NCBI RefSeq assembly: GCF_014284335.1
Contig: NZ_JACOGF010000001.1
Location: 124,001 to 188,000, forward strand
Direction of reading: 5' to 3'
Length of the DNA: 64,000 nt
Origin: Undibacterium hunanense
Lineage (GTDB): Bacteria; Pseudomonadota; Gammaproteobacteria; Burkholderiales; Burkholderiaceae_D
Numbering within the stretch: the stretch's first letter is position 1; every line of letters begins with the position of its first letter. A program made the translations under genes and the position numbers. Below the pieces are notes generated by a model, which did not search any database, was not told the DNA's origin, and was given only the letters and a program-made list of their open reading frames with translations. Positions 11,050 to 20,381 of the stretch are shown here, in pieces.

Positions 11050-12335
11050 TCAGCACCGATTGTTCCCAGTGCCGCCAGTGTAGATACCTTGACCGGAAAA
11101 ACCGGCGGCCGCATGCCAGGGGCTTGCCAGCCAAACAAAAATTGACAGGCTGCACCACAGATACGGCCCTGACAGGCCCCCATGCCAGCCCTGGTCATCA
11201 ACTTGGCGCTGCGCCAGTCGCCATGCAAGGCCAGTTGCTGGGCGCTGACATCTTCACAACGGCAAACCAGGGTATCTGGCTGACATAGATGACGCCATCT
11301 TTCGTCCGCAGCAAAGCTGCTATTGAGCAGTTGCGCAAATAGCCTGGCCTGGTCGCGCCTGGCCAGCGCATCGTCGCTGATGGTCTGGCCTGTGGCTGCC
11401 AGACCGGCAATGTGTCCTTCTGCCAGGGCCTTATCGACACCACCTATGCCGCAAGCTTCACCGGCGGCCCAGATGGCAGGCTGACTGCTGGCCTGATGTG
11501 CATCCACCTGAATACTGCCTTCATCGATATGACAAGCCAGCAGACCGCCAAGCTCAGGATTGGGCAGCAAGCCAAAACCACAGGCCAGAAAATCACAAGG
11601 CAGATCCAGTGTTTTACTGCCGTGTTGCAGGCTGACACTGCTTAACTGCTGTTCACCAGTGGCCTTGATGACCCTGGCATCATGCCGGTAAGCAATCTGC
11701 TTCAGAGACCAGAACAATTTAATGGCCTGCAAAAATTTACCCCGATGCTGACGGAGCAAGGCCAGGAAGAAACTCATCAACTCGCCAGTGCTGCGATGTT
11801 CTGCAATGGTAACGACCATGGCCCCTGCCCGCCTTGCCGTATCAGCCACCGCCAGCAACAAGGGGCCGCTGCCGGCAATCACCACACGTTTCCCCTTTAC
11901 CGGCATACCGCCTTTGATCAGGGCTTGTAAACCACCCGCTCCGGTAACGCCGGGCAGTGTCCAGCCGGGGAAAGGCAGCAACAGTTCACGTGCGCCGGTA
12001 CAGAGTATGCATTTCTCCCAACGTATTGTTTGCGCACCATCAGCGGTTTCCAGCAAAAATTCCTGCTCGCCGAACCTGCCTACAATGCGTGCACCATAAA
12101 CGATACGCAGATTGGTACGTTGGCTCAGCGTGTCCCACAGTGCCTGCGCGCGACTGTCGCGCCACTGACCAGAACCGCCACGCCATATCTGGCCACCGGG
12201 TGCCGGATTTTCATCAATGATGGTCACCGTGACACCTGCCTGTGCCGTGGCTGCCAGTGCAGCAGCCAGACCAGCCGGGCCAGCACCGACTATCAGCACA
12301 TCGGTAGAGAATGCCACTATCGTGTCGCCCATCAT
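11037..12335 (-). CDS. NAD(P)/FAD-dependent oxidoreductase, alpha-type subunit of a D-hydroxyproline/opine dehydrogenase-like complex
   Basis: 432 residues. The N-terminus has the FAD dinucleotide motif VLIVGAGPAGLAAALAA and DENPAPGGQIWRG, and a second nucleotide-binding site VVIAGSGPLLLAVADTARRAG lies mid-protein. The C-terminus carries a BFD-like cysteine motif (LVCRCEDVS ... GMGACQGRICG). This is the layout of the large subunit in HcnABC, nopaline/octopine oxidase and LhpBEF-type D-hydroxyproline dehydrogenases. Its start overlaps the stop of the [2Fe-2S] gene (ATGA), showing translational coupling. It should act with the two upstream subunits to oxidise a secondary amine such as cis-4-hydroxy-D-proline. 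The exact substrate is inferred. Confidence 0.85.
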   Translation of the reverse strand: MMGDTIVAFSTDVLIVGAGPAGLAAALAATAQAGVTVTIIDENPAPGGQIWRGGSGQWRDSRAQALWDTLSQRTNLRIVYGARIVGRFGEQEFLLETADGAQTIRWEKCILCTGARELLLPFPGWTLPGVTGAGGLQALIKGGMPVKGKRVVIAGSGPLLLAVADTARRAGAMVVTIAEHRSTGELMSFFLALLRQHRGKFLQAIKLFWSLKQIAYRHDARVIKATGEQQLSSVSLQHGSKTLDLPCDFLACGFGLLPNPELGGLLACHIDEGSIQVDAHQASSQPAIWAAGEACGIGGVDKALAEGHIAGLAATGQTISDDALARRDQARLFAQLLNSSFAADERWRHLCQPDTLVCRCEDVSAQQLALHGDWRSAKLMTRAGMGACQGRICGAACQFLFGWQAPGMRPPVFPVKVSTLAALGTIGADHKQ

Positions 12336-12622
12336 TGCCCACCAAACCCGGTGTTGATGACCATGCCTGACCGGCAGTATTCCTGGCAGGCCAGGCGATG
12401 TGGCTGGCCATTAATGCTGACCCGGCATTCCTGGCAGACACCCATGCCACAAACGGCAAAACGTGGCTGGCCAATGACTGACACATGGGTTTGCTGATGC
12501 TGGTATTGCATCAATGCCGCAGCCACCGTTATGTCACTGCTGCATTCAACAGGCTGGCCATTGATCCATATTTTTGCCGGTGTTTTTACCTGCATGGCTG
12601 TTTGTTCAGGCATTTCAGGCAT
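12332..12622 (-). CDS. Small [2Fe-2S]-binding subunit
   Basis: A 96-residue protein from the ATG at 12622, which overlaps the stop of the upstream gene (ATGCCTGA) and has GGTGG 6 bases before it. The sequence has a ferredoxin-like fold start (KIWINGQPVECSSDITVAAALMQY) and the Cys cluster RFAVCGMGVCQECRVSINGQPHRLAC, giving four Cys ligands for one [2Fe-2S] centre. It matches the small HcnA/LhpF-like subunit that links the two flavoproteins of the complex. Confidence 0.88.
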   Translation of the reverse strand: MPEMPEQTAMQVKTPAKIWINGQPVECSSDITVAAALMQYQHQQTHVSVIGQPRFAVCGMGVCQECRVSINGQPHRLACQEYCRSGMVINTGFGGQ

Positions 12623-13748
12623 ATTTGCCACCATGTTCAGAGAAAAAACGTGAAGGCAGATAGGCAGTGTCATCAAGTTTGCCAGGGCGTGCGGCAATCT
12701 GGTCTGCCAGTATCTGTGCCGTAGCCAAAGCTGTTGTCACGCCCAGACCTTCATGCCCTGCTGCCACCCAGATGCCTGGTAACAGTGGATGCGGCCCTAT
12801 GATAGGTTGCCCATCAGGCGAGGCCGGACGCATACCCGCCCAGGCACGAATAATCTGCATATCCGCCAGGCAGGGTAATAATTGCATGGCTGCCTGTAGC
12901 ACAGCGCCCAAAGCGCGCGGATCAATGCTGGTATCTGTCTGATGATCCTGGCGACAGGAACCCAGCAACCATTGCCCGGTCGGGCGTGGCTGAATGTTGG
13001 CAGCGACAGCCAGGGCATCGGCAGTCACTGCTGCCTGGCCATAATTCATACTAACGATCTGGTGCGACAGGCGTCCTGGGTAGCGGTCGGTAATAGCAAG
13101 ATGCCCTTTGCGGCCAAATACGGCAATCTCTGGCAAGAGCCTTGCCACGTCCAGACCGGCGGCAATGACGATGACATCTGCGCCCAGCCTGCTACCATCT
13201 TCCAGTTTCAGGCTGGCAGCATGCACGCTGCTGACGCGCTGGCCCAGCAACAATTGCCCACCCTGCCTGCGTAATTGCTGCGCCATGAAATAGGCGATTT
13301 GCGGCGGATACACCACACTGTCACCCATCACCCGGACGCCACCAGCCAAACCGGGGCGCAAGGCTGGTTCCAGCTTTTGTACCTGCGCACCGCTCAGTGC
13401 ATCGGCCTGCCAGTCCCGTGCATTCAAGGTGGCGGCTCTGTGCTGTGCTTCTGCCAGTTGCGCTTCATCCTCGGCCACCCACAAGGTGCCACAGGGACTT
13501 GGTTCGCCAACATCAGGAAACTCGGCAAAAAACTCACGCCATAAACGCAAGGACAAGAGACACAGATCAAGCTCCTGGCTGCTTTCATCCAGTGCCACCA
13601 AATGTCCCATGCCCGCCGCTGTCACACCACAACCTGGCGTACCAGCGTCAATCAGGCCAACCTGGAAACCATCCTGCTGCAATTTGAGCGCGCAGGCACT
13701 ACCGACTATGCCTGCCCCAACCACCAGCGCCCTTGGCTTCATGCTCAT
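12615..13748 (-). CDS. DadA-like FAD-dependent amine dehydrogenase, beta-type subunit
   Basis: 377 residues from the ATG at 13748; GTG 13757 and ATG 13742 are alternatives. It has the DAO-family FAD motif ALVVGAGIVGSACALKLQQDGFQVGLID and the C-terminal AGMRPASPDGQPIIGPHPLLPGIWVAAGHEGLGVTTALATAQILAD. This is the catalytic subunit type of heteromeric D-amino acid, opine or D-hydroxyproline dehydrogenases. Its stop overlaps the start of the [2Fe-2S] gene. It follows the DapA-like gene by 45 bases, so the four genes form one transcription unit. Confidence 0.88.
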   Translation of the reverse strand: MSMKPRALVVGAGIVGSACALKLQQDGFQVGLIDAGTPGCGVTAAGMGHLVALDESSQELDLCLLSLRLWREFFAEFPDVGEPSPCGTLWVAEDEAQLAEAQHRAATLNARDWQADALSGAQVQKLEPALRPGLAGGVRVMGDSVVYPPQIAYFMAQQLRRQGGQLLLGQRVSSVHAASLKLEDGSRLGADVIVIAAGLDVARLLPEIAVFGRKGHLAITDRYPGRLSHQIVSMNYGQAAVTADALAVAANIQPRPTGQWLLGSCRQDHQTDTSIDPRALGAVLQAAMQLLPCLADMQIIRAWAGMRPASPDGQPIIGPHPLLPGIWVAAGHEGLGVTTALATAQILADQIAARPGKLDDTAYLPSRFFSEHGGKYA

Positions 13749-13793
13749 CACTGCCACATCCTGAACCAGCCTGTCAGTTAAAGTGAGTTAAAG

Positions 13794-14690
13794 TCAATTA
13801 AATACAGGCAGCACAGGGCGGCTTGCCAGGGCAGCGTTGACTATCTGTTCTACCCGTGCGCGCAAGGCACCGTCCAGTGGCAGGCGCGGTGCACGTACCC
13901 TGTCATTGGAATCGATCACCAGGGCTTCGACCAGTTTGATGTTTTGCACCAGATAGGTAGACACATCCAGATCCAGCAAGGGACGGAACCAGCGGTAGAT
14001 ATCGAGCGCTTCAGCATAACGACCGGCCTGTATCAGGCGATAAATTGCCACCGTTTCATGCGGGAAAGCCACTACCAGCCCGGCTACCCAGCCTTTGGCA
14101 CCAGCAGTCAATGCTTCAAACGCCAGATTGTCGACACCGGTGAACAGGTCATAGCGATTGCCCAGGCGATTGATGATTTCTGTCGTACGGCGAATATCGT
14201 CCGATGATTCCTTGACAGCCACAAAGCGGGCATCATCTGCCAGCTCTTCGAGCATGTCGGTGGTCACATCAACGCGATAGGCCAGGCGATTCGAATAAAT
14301 CATGATGGGCAAATCCCCCGCTGCCGCAATGCTGCGCAGCGTGGCGACGGTCTCACAATGATTGGTATGGTAAATGGTGCTTGGCACCACCATCAAACCA
14401 TCGGCACCGGCTTTGGCAGCTTTTTCTGCCAGGGCGCAGGCATCGCGCGTCGCGGCTTCGGCCACGGTCATGATCGCTGGCTTGTTACCCGTAACCTGCT
14501 TGGTCAGTTTCAATACATCAATGCGCTCTGCATGCGACAACAGCGGGCCTTCACCCAAAGAGCCACAGGCGATGAGGCCATCGCAACCGGCATCCATCAG
14601 ATAATGGAAACAACGTTCCATCTCTTTAAAATCGAGACTGTCGTCGGAATTGAATTTTGTCGTTACTGCGGGAATGACACCTTGCCACAT
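13794..14690 (-). CDS. Dihydrodipicolinate synthase (DapA) family lyase/deaminase, probably for hydroxyproline catabolism
   Basis: A 298-residue class I aldolase-fold protein. GVIPAVTTKFNSDDSLDF starts the barrel, CGSLGEGPLLS is the pyruvate-type carboxylate loop, FVAVKESSDD holds the Schiff-base Lys, and IMIYSNRLAYRVD holds the conserved Tyr. True DapA enzymes are usually in lysine loci; here the gene heads an operon with a three-part amine dehydrogenase. In hydroxyproline pathways this combination is the dehydrogenase plus pyrroline-4-hydroxy-2-carboxylate deaminase (LhpC/HypD). The epimerase and ketoglutarate semialdehyde dehydrogenase of that pathway are not in the window, so substrate assignment is an inference. 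Confidence 0.8.
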   Translation of the reverse strand: MWQGVIPAVTTKFNSDDSLDFKEMERCFHYLMDAGCDGLIACGSLGEGPLLSHAERIDVLKLTKQVTGNKPAIMTVAEAATRDACALAEKAAKAGADGLMVVPSTIYHTNHCETVATLRSIAAAGDLPIMIYSNRLAYRVDVTTDMLEELADDARFVAVKESSDDIRRTTEIINRLGNRYDLFTGVDNLAFEALTAGAKGWVAGLVVAFPHETVAIYRLIQAGRYAEALDIYRWFRPLLDLDVSTYLVQNIKLVEALVIDSNDRVRAPRLPLDGALRARVEQIVNAALASRPVLPVFN

Positions 14691-15091
14691 GGTATTTGCC
14701 TTGCTTTCTCCGGCGAAACCCGGTTAATTTTGAAAATCAGTCAAAGAAACCTTGCGCTGACAGATGCTCAACAAATCAGCCAACATATCAACCCAAAAAA
14801 ACAGGCATACAAGCGGTCGAAGAAATCGGTCACAACAAAAATGAAGCAACACATGGAGTAATTCAGCAGCTGTCAGGCTTGAATAGGAGAAAGTGTAAGT
14901 CCACAGTGAACGACAGTCTTGATGTTTGTATGCGTTCTGGAAGACGAAATCGGCATAGTCACTTGAAGTGGCGACCAAAGGGTCACAGCATGCAGTAAAT
15001 TACAAATCAGGCAAGAATGACATCGCCACCCTTGCCCTATAGCTTGATTAAAGATTGAACCTCTATCAGCTTACAGAATCAGCTTGCAAAA
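14691..15091. other. 401-base intergenic region
   Basis: No gene is supported: the small frames here lack ribosome sites and protein-like composition. The right part holds three imperfect copies of a 13-base unit (ATCAGCTTGCA) at 15065-15102 that run into the last codons of the HupE/UreJ gene. The left part must contain the promoter of the amine-dehydrogenase operon. Confidence 0.6.
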
Positions 15092-15694
15092 TCAGCTTGC
15101 AGATACGAAAAAGAAAACCCCAGCCATGGCAATGCCTGCACCAGCAACACGCGGCAACTGACTTGCCAGCCATTGTTGTGCGCCCTTACCCGCCATCCAG
15201 CCCATGACATGGATAAAGGCGGTAGCCAGCACAAAACCGCTGCCATACAACAGTGCAGATGCATTCGCTGGCATTTCCTGACCATGTGCATAACCATGTG
15301 CCACGGCAAACACAGATACCAAGGCCACACCTGCACCGACAGGCAATTTAACAGCAAAACTGATCAACAGGCCCAGCACCACGACAGAAGCGGCAATGCC
15401 GTGCTCTACGCCCGGCAATGCAAGCCCTGCCAGGGCCAGTGCGCCGCCAGCGATCATCATTAAAGGAAAACTGGCTGGTATCAACCATGCACGTGCCTGT
15501 TTTTGTTGCGCCGCCCAGATACCTATCGCCAGCATGGCCAGCAAATGATCAAGCCCGGTGAATGGATGGAGAAAGCCATCCTGCAAGGCATTCATGGTAT
15601 GCAGCACACTGTCATGCGCCGACGCTGGCATAGTCATCATGGCGAGGCTGAACGCGGTGATAGCACCAAGAATTTGCGATTTACTTGCTTTCAT
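15092..15694 (-). CDS. ureJ: HupE/UreJ family membrane protein
   Basis: 200 residues, with a signal peptide or first helix (SKSQILGAITAFSLAMMTMPASA) then HDSVLHTMNALQDGFLHPFTGLDHLLAMLAIGIWAAQQ. The HPFTGLDHLLAM motif and surrounding His/Asp are the hallmark of HupE/UreJ proteins, which are thought to move nickel. Five or six further hydrophobic helices follow. It is the last gene of the urease operon, 27 bases after ureG, and has a good GGGAGA ribosome site. In many relatives ureJ lies between ureB and ureC instead. Confidence 0.92.
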   Translation of the reverse strand: MKASKSQILGAITAFSLAMMTMPASAHDSVLHTMNALQDGFLHPFTGLDHLLAMLAIGIWAAQQKQARAWLIPASFPLMMIAGGALALAGLALPGVEHGIAASVVVLGLLISFAVKLPVGAGVALVSVFAVAHGYAHGQEMPANASALLYGSGFVLATAFIHVMGWMAGKGAQQWLASQLPRVAGAGIAMAGVFFFVSAS

Positions 15695-15721
15695 ATTTAT
15701 CTCCCGATTCCAGATTGAAAA

Positions 15722-16366
15722 TTAGTTTTTGACTTCGTCCAGCATGCCTTGTTTGCGGATAAAGCTGACTACCGCTTCCAGCCCGTCACCCGTGCGCAGA
15801 TTGGTAAATACAAAAGGCCGTTCACCACGCATGCGCTTGGCGTCTTGCGCCATGATGTCCAGATTGGCGCCTACGTGCGGTGCCAGATCGGTTTTATTGA
15901 TGATCAACAAGTCTGAACGGGTGATGCCTGGCCCACCTTTGCGCGGGATTTTTTCGCCACCGGCCACGTCAATGACGTAGATGGTCAGGTCAGACAGTTC
16001 TGGGCTGAAGGTGGCCGCCAGGTTGTCACCACCCGATTCCACCAGTATCAAATCAAGGTCAGGGAAATCAGCACTCATGCGGGCTATCGCTTCCAGGTTG
16101 ATGGAAGCATCTTCGCGTATGGCAGTGTGCGGGCAGCCACCAGTTTCCACCCCCATCAGACGTTCGGCAGGCAAGGCATCTGCACGCAGCAGAATTTCCA
16201 TGTCTTCCTTGGTATAGATGTCATTGGTAATGACCGCCATTTCATACTGGTCGCGCATGCTTTTGCACAGCATTTCGCACAATGCAGTTTTACCTGAACC
16301 TACCGGACCACCTATGCCTACGCGCAAGGGGTTTGGTTCTGAAGATGTATGTGTTTGAGTATTCAT
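15722..16366 (-). CDS. ureG: Urease accessory GTPase UreG
   Basis: 214 residues with P-loop [17 protein letters not shown], the [12 protein letters not shown] segment, metal-site motif [12 protein letters not shown] (CPH binds nickel in this family), [19 protein letters not shown] and [11 protein letters not shown] (guanine specificity). UreG uses GTP to drive nickel delivery to apo-urease with UreF, UreD/H and UreE. Length and motifs are normal. AGGA precedes the ATG. Confidence 0.97.
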   Translation of the reverse strand: MNTQTHTSSEPNPLRVGIGGPVGSGKTALCEMLCKSMRDQYEMAVITNDIYTKEDMEILLRADALPAERLMGVETGGCPHTAIREDASINLEAIARMSADFPDLDLILVESGGDNLAATFSPELSDLTIYVIDVAGGEKIPRKGGPGITRSDLLIINKTDLAPHVGANLDIMAQDAKRMRGERPFVFTNLRTGDGLEAVVSFIRKQGMLDEVKN

Positions 16367-16383
16367 TTATTGTTTCCTGTTTT

Positions 16384-16449
16384 TTATTTCTTACGACCGG
16401 CTTTATGACCGCCTTTATGACCGGTATAGCCGGCTGTATTGGACCTCAT
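16384..16449 (-). CDS. Possible 21-residue Gly-His-Lys-rich peptide, or frameshifted tail of UreF
   Basis: An ATG at 16449, inside the 3' end of ureF but in another frame, reads 21 codons ending GHKGGHKAGRKK and stops 17 bases before ureG. The repeated GHK units resemble metal-binding or basic tails. It could be a tiny ORF, a lost C-terminal extension of UreF, or chance. Confidence 0.3.
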   Translation of the reverse strand: MRSNTAGYTGHKGGHKAGRKK

Positions 16450-17095
16450 GCTGCATGGACAGCAAAGACAGCCCGGGTGCCCAATTTGATAATTGGCCAT
16501 CTTCCAGCTCTTGCGCCAGTCTTGCCGCTTTTTCCAGTTCTGGTCGCAACGACAGCAGTAAACGTTGCCCTGCCACCTGACCCAGGGGTATGGACTTCAC
16601 CCCCACCAGCACCTGGTTTTCTGCCCACGAAAACAGCATGCCCAGCAAGACTGATTCTGGCGGTACCTGCAAGGCAACGGCGGCTGCAGCCATGGCCGTG
16701 GGCAAAGGCAATTCATGTTGCGCCAGCAAAATCGCCAATAATTCTGCATCGGCAATTTTCAGGTCGCTCACCAGTTTGCCCAGTGAATAACCCATCTGTA
16801 TGCTCTCTGCCCGAAATTCTGCTGTATCCCTGGCGGCAATGAACAGGCTGGTCCAATGCGACACGGCGGCCAGATCTCTTTCACCAAAAGCCTGCAACAA
16901 ACGCCACAGTACCGGCGCTTCAAAACGGGCCACCACTTCATGCAGGGAATTGATGATCCATTCCCTGGCTGTTGTTTCGTTGCGCACCAGGCCTTTTTCT
17001 ATCGCCGCTTCCATTCCTTGCGAATAACTATAGGCACCGATAGGCAAAGACGGGCTGGCCAGTTGCAACAAATGGAGCAATGCCGCAGACTGCAT
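16415..17095 (-). CDS. ureF: Urease accessory protein UreF
   Basis: 226 residues from the ATG at 17095, with AAGG 7 bases upstream; a TTG two codons earlier overlaps the ureE stop. The start MQSAALLHLLQLASPSLPIGAYSYSQGMEAAIEKGLV contains the conserved LPIGAYSYSQGLE-type motif. The protein is all-helical and activates UreG GTP hydrolysis in the pre-activation complex. C-terminal QYSRLYRS is the family's usual end. Confidence 0.96.
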   Translation of the reverse strand: MQSAALLHLLQLASPSLPIGAYSYSQGMEAAIEKGLVRNETTAREWIINSLHEVVARFEAPVLWRLLQAFGERDLAAVSHWTSLFIAARDTAEFRAESIQMGYSLGKLVSDLKIADAELLAILLAQHELPLPTAMAAAAVALQVPPESVLLGMLFSWAENQVLVGVKSIPLGQVAGQRLLLSLRPELEKAARLAQELEDGQLSNWAPGLSLLSMQHEVQYSRLYRS

Positions 17096-17097
17096 GT

Positions 17098-17616
17098 TCA
17101 AGCCTTGCTGTCTGAAGGACGATGTATGCGCTGGCGCAAAGGTATCGGCGCAAGTGGATTATGCGGATGCCCATCATCACCACCATGATGATGGCCACCG
17201 CCATAAGCACCTGATTCGGGCTCAAAACTGGCCTGTTCTTCAGTAACGACTGCGCCCAGCCCCTGCAACATTTCCTTTAGCACCGGGTCTTTGCGTATGC
17301 GCAAAAAACCGTCACCGACCTGCGCCTGGGTATGCCGGTTACCCAAATGGAAGGCGCAGCGCAATAAATTAAAGGCAGTTTCGCATTCCACCTTATATGT
17401 CGGCTCGGCAGCAGCAACGACTTCTATCACGCGGCCATCATTACCCAGCATCAGGTCACCATGGCGCATGACTGTGCCGCGTACGGCAAACACCGCAACA
17501 TCTTCACCGCTGACAAGCGTGGCACGCAAGCGGCTTTTTTCACGTAATTCATACGGCAAAACCAGTTGCCCGGCGATGCTGTCGGCAGTCTCAATTTTTG
17601 TTTGTAATGTCAGCAT
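17098..17616 (-). CDS. ureE: Urease accessory nickel chaperone UreE
   Basis: 172 residues. The N-terminal peptide-binding domain includes REKSRLRATLVSGEDVAVFAVRGTVMRHGDLM. The metal domain has YKVECETAFNLLRCAFHLGNRHTQAQVGDGFLRIRKDPVLKEMLQGLG, where the HLGNRH motif is the dimer nickel site. A His-rich tail (GGGHHHGGDDGHPH) can hold extra nickel. It starts 4 bases after ureC stops. Confidence 0.96.
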   Translation of the reverse strand: MLTLQTKIETADSIAGQLVLPYELREKSRLRATLVSGEDVAVFAVRGTVMRHGDLMLGNDGRVIEVVAAAEPTYKVECETAFNLLRCAFHLGNRHTQAQVGDGFLRIRKDPVLKEMLQGLGAVVTEEQASFEPESGAYGGGHHHGGDDGHPHNPLAPIPLRQRIHRPSDSKA

Positions 17617-17619
17617 TGT

Positions 17620-19317
17620 TTAAAATAAAAAATAGCGTTGGGCCATGGGCAGGATTTTTGCTGGTTCACACACCAGCAATTCACCATTGGCACGGACTTC
17701 ATAGGTTTCGGAATCAACTTCCATTTTTGGCGTCAGGCCATTGTGTATCATGTCCTTTTTGCGAATATGCCGTGTGTTCTTGACGGCAATCAGGGTCTTG
17801 TTCAACTTCAGTTGTTCTGCCAGCCCGGCATCCAGCCCCGCCTGCGAAACAAAGGTAAAGGACTTTTTCAAGCCGCCACCAAAGGCACCAAACATCATGC
17901 GGTAATGCACGGGCTGTGGCGTTGGTATTGATGCATTCGGGTCACCCATCTGGGCGGCGGCGATCATGCCGCCCTTGATGATCATCGATGGCTTCACGCC
18001 AAAGAAAGCGGGCTTCCACAAGACGATATCGGCAATCTTGCCCACCTCCAGCGAGCCAACTGCATGGGCAATGCCATGGGTCAGTGCCGGGTTGATCGTA
18101 TATTTGGCGATGTAGCGTTTGACGCGGAAGTTGTCATGACGCGCATTGTCTTCCGCCAGCGAACCACGCTGCTGCTTCATCTTGTCTGCCGTTTGCCAGG
18201 TACGCATAATGACTTCGCCAACACGGCCCATGGCCTGGGAATCGGAAGACATCATCGAAATAGCACCGATATCATGCAAAATATCTTCCGCAGCAATGGT
18301 TTCGCGCCTTATGCGTGATTCGGCAAAGGCGATGTCTTCGGCAATAGCCGGGTCAAGATGATGGCAGACCATGAGCATATCGAGATGCTCGTCCAGGGTA
18401 TTGACGGTGTAAGGCCGGGTAGGATTGGTGGAGGATGGCAGTACATTCGCCTCGCCCACCGCCGCAATAATATCCGGCGCATGGCCACCGCCTGCACCTT
18501 CGGTATGGAAGGTGTGGATAGTCCTGTCCTTGAATGCCGCCAGGGTATGCTCCAGAAAGCCGCCTTCGTTCAGCGTGTCACTGTGGATGGCAACCTGCAC
18601 ATCCATCTGGTCTGCCACGGTCAAGCAATTGTCGATGGCTTGTGGCGTCGTGCCCCAGTCTTCATGCAGCTTCAGGCCAATGGCACCGGCCCTGACCTGC
18701 TCTTCCAGCGGTAAAGGCAGGCTGACATTGCCCTTGCCCATAAAGCCCAGGTTCATTGGAAAAGCATCTGCCGCCATCAGCATGGAATGCATATGCCAGG
18801 GGCCTGGCGTACAGGTAGTGGCTGCCGTGCCGGTGGCCGGGCCAGTGCCGCCGCCCAGCATGGTGGTGACGCCACTCATCAACGCTTCTTCAATCTGCTG
18901 CGGGCAAATAAAATGGATGTGTGAATCGATGCCACCAGCGGTTACGATCTTGCCTTCACCGGCAATGATCTCGGTCGCACCACCAATGGCCATGTCAACA
19001 CCAGACTGTATATCTGGGTTGCCGGCCTTGCCTATACAGGCAATCAAGCCATTTTTAATGCCGATGTCTGCTTTGACGATACCCCAGTGATCAATGATGA
19101 CAGCATTGGTGATGACGGTATCCATGACTTCAGCATGTGGCCTTTGCGACTGGCCCATACCATCGCGTATCACCTTGCCGCCACCAAACTTCACCTCTTC
19201 GCCATAGATGGCAAAGTCTTTTTCAATTTCTATGAACAGGCCGGTATCTGCCAGACGGATGCGGTCACCCGTGGTTGGCCCGAACATTTCAGCATAAGCA
19301 TGACGTGAAATTTTCAT
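17620..19317 (-). CDS. ureC: Urease alpha subunit UreC
   Basis: 565 residues, the usual length. It shows [14 protein letters not shown] (nickel-binding His pair), [15 protein letters not shown] (the carbamylated bridging Lys), [17 protein letters not shown] (nickel His and substrate loop), and MVCHHLDP (the mobile flap with active-site Cys-His). All catalytic residues are present, so the enzyme should hydrolyse urea to ammonia and carbamate. It overlaps ureB by 4 bases (ATGA). Confidence 0.98.
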   Translation of the reverse strand: MKISRHAYAEMFGPTTGDRIRLADTGLFIEIEKDFAIYGEEVKFGGGKVIRDGMGQSQRPHAEVMDTVITNAVIIDHWGIVKADIGIKNGLIACIGKAGNPDIQSGVDMAIGGATEIIAGEGKIVTAGGIDSHIHFICPQQIEEALMSGVTTMLGGGTGPATGTAATTCTPGPWHMHSMLMAADAFPMNLGFMGKGNVSLPLPLEEQVRAGAIGLKLHEDWGTTPQAIDNCLTVADQMDVQVAIHSDTLNEGGFLEHTLAAFKDRTIHTFHTEGAGGGHAPDIIAAVGEANVLPSSTNPTRPYTVNTLDEHLDMLMVCHHLDPAIAEDIAFAESRIRRETIAAEDILHDIGAISMMSSDSQAMGRVGEVIMRTWQTADKMKQQRGSLAEDNARHDNFRVKRYIAKYTINPALTHGIAHAVGSLEVGKIADIVLWKPAFFGVKPSMIIKGGMIAAAQMGDPNASIPTPQPVHYRMMFGAFGGGLKKSFTFVSQAGLDAGLAEQLKLNKTLIAVKNTRHIRKKDMIHNGLTPKMEVDSETYEVRANGELLVCEPAKILPMAQRYFLF

Positions 19318-19619
19318 AGCGCCCCCATCACTTTACCGCTGAAACCATAGACTTTTCTGTCACCCGCCAGGGCCACCAGTTCTATGCTGCGTTGCTGCCC
19401 CGGCTCAAAACGAATGGCGGTACCGGCAGCAATGTTGAGTCGCATGCCGTAAGCCTGTTGACGGTCAAATTGCAGGGACGGATTGGTTTCATAAAAATGA
19501 AAATGTGAGCCTACCTGTATCGGCCTGTCACCGCTATTGGCCACAGTAATGCTGACAACGGGACGACCTACGTTCAATTCGATATCCCCATCCTCTATCA
19601 GGGTTTCGCCTGGTATCAT
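19314..19619 (-). CDS. ureB: Urease beta subunit UreB
   Basis: 101 residues: [19 protein letters not shown] ... [28 protein letters not shown] ... [42 protein letters not shown]. These are the standard UreB signatures, and the length is normal for a separate beta subunit. It is coupled to ureC by an ATGA overlap. Confidence 0.97.
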   Translation of the reverse strand: MIPGETLIEDGDIELNVGRPVVSITVANSGDRPIQVGSHFHFYETNPSLQFDRQQAYGMRLNIAAGTAIRFEPGQQRSIELVALAGDRKVYGFSGKVMGAL

Positions 19620-19628
19620 GGTTTTCTC

Positions 19629-19931
19629 CTAAGGAATGGGGTGATGGACAGTAACCAGCTTGCTGCCGTCCGGGAAAGTCGCTTCGACCTGGATATCAGG
19701 AATCATTTCCGGCACGCCTTCCATGACATCGGCACGGCTGAGTATTTGCGTGCCTTCTGACATCAGTTCTGCCACCGTGCGGCCATCACGCGCACCTTCC
19801 ATGATGGCAGCGGTGATCAGGGCGACCGCCTCCGGGTAATTCAATTTCAGGCCACGCGCCTTGCGCCGCTCCGCCAGCAAGGCGGCGGTAAATATCAGCA
19901 ATTTGTCTTTTTCTCTGGGTGTCAGATCCAT
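19629..19931 (-). CDS. ureA: Urease gamma subunit UreA
   Basis: 100 residues: [57 protein letters not shown] ... [29 protein letters not shown], the canonical UreA sequence. It is the first gene of the operon, with GAAAGAAG as ribosome site. In related bacteria ureD normally precedes it; here no ureD is found. Confidence 0.97.
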   Translation of the reverse strand: MDLTPREKDKLLIFTAALLAERRKARGLKLNYPEAVALITAAIMEGARDGRTVAELMSEGTQILSRADVMEGVPEMIPDIQVEATFPDGSKLVTVHHPIP

Positions 19932-20272
19932 ATCTTCTTTCTCGCTCCACGTAGTTCTTTCCCATTATTTCGGTTGATTTTCAAAATAACAAGTAGTCAG
20001 ATACCTAATATCCACTTTTACTACTCAAACATTATTAAAAGCAACACAGCAAGTTTTGAACCAAGTATATCTATGTGCAGGCGATCAATATTGCATGAAA
20101 GCGCACCAAATTAATGCATACAATCACCGACTTGGTGCAATTTTATTGAATATCAGGTTAACAGCCTTTAGCGAAATAGTTGGAACTTTTGAGCCCCTTC
20201 AAGGTAATACCTCTTGAGACATACATAAATTGCTCCAACAAAACCAAGCAGAACACAACATTAAGCAAATTA
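19932..20272. promoter_or_regulatory. AT-rich region upstream of ureA
   Basis: About 340 bases with no credible gene and no trace of ureD. It must hold the urease promoter. Two half-sites GCACC (20103) and GGTGC (20134) face each other 24 bases apart, but the spacing is not that of a normal NtrC site. Confidence 0.5.
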
Positions 20273-20373
20273 GGACTTACGCAAAATTGTCCCAACAAGG
20301 CGCGGCGACGAAGACAGTACTTTAGTACGGCTAGGAGCTGCAACGCAGTAGGGGCGGTTTTGCGTAAGTCCTA
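20273..20373. mobile_element. 101-bp MITE-like element with 16-bp perfect terminal inverted repeats
   Basis: TAGGACTTACGCAAAA at 20273 is exactly reverse-complemented at 20358-20373. The interior has its own dyad (GTACTTTAGTAC) and no coding capacity. No clear target duplication is visible. It ends 8 bases before the annotated start of the ECF sigma gene. Confidence 0.7.
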
Positions 20374-20381
20374 CACAACAA

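Noticed and set aside
14724..14978. Minus-strand 84-codon frame upstream of the amine-dehydrogenase operon
   Set aside because: No ribosome site, odd composition and no protein-like pattern; treated as intergenic.
20103..20138. GCACC / GGTGC pair upstream of ureA as an NtrC site
   Set aside because: NtrC sites have a spacer of about 5 bases between half-sites; here it is more than 20, and no sigma-54 promoter was seen.
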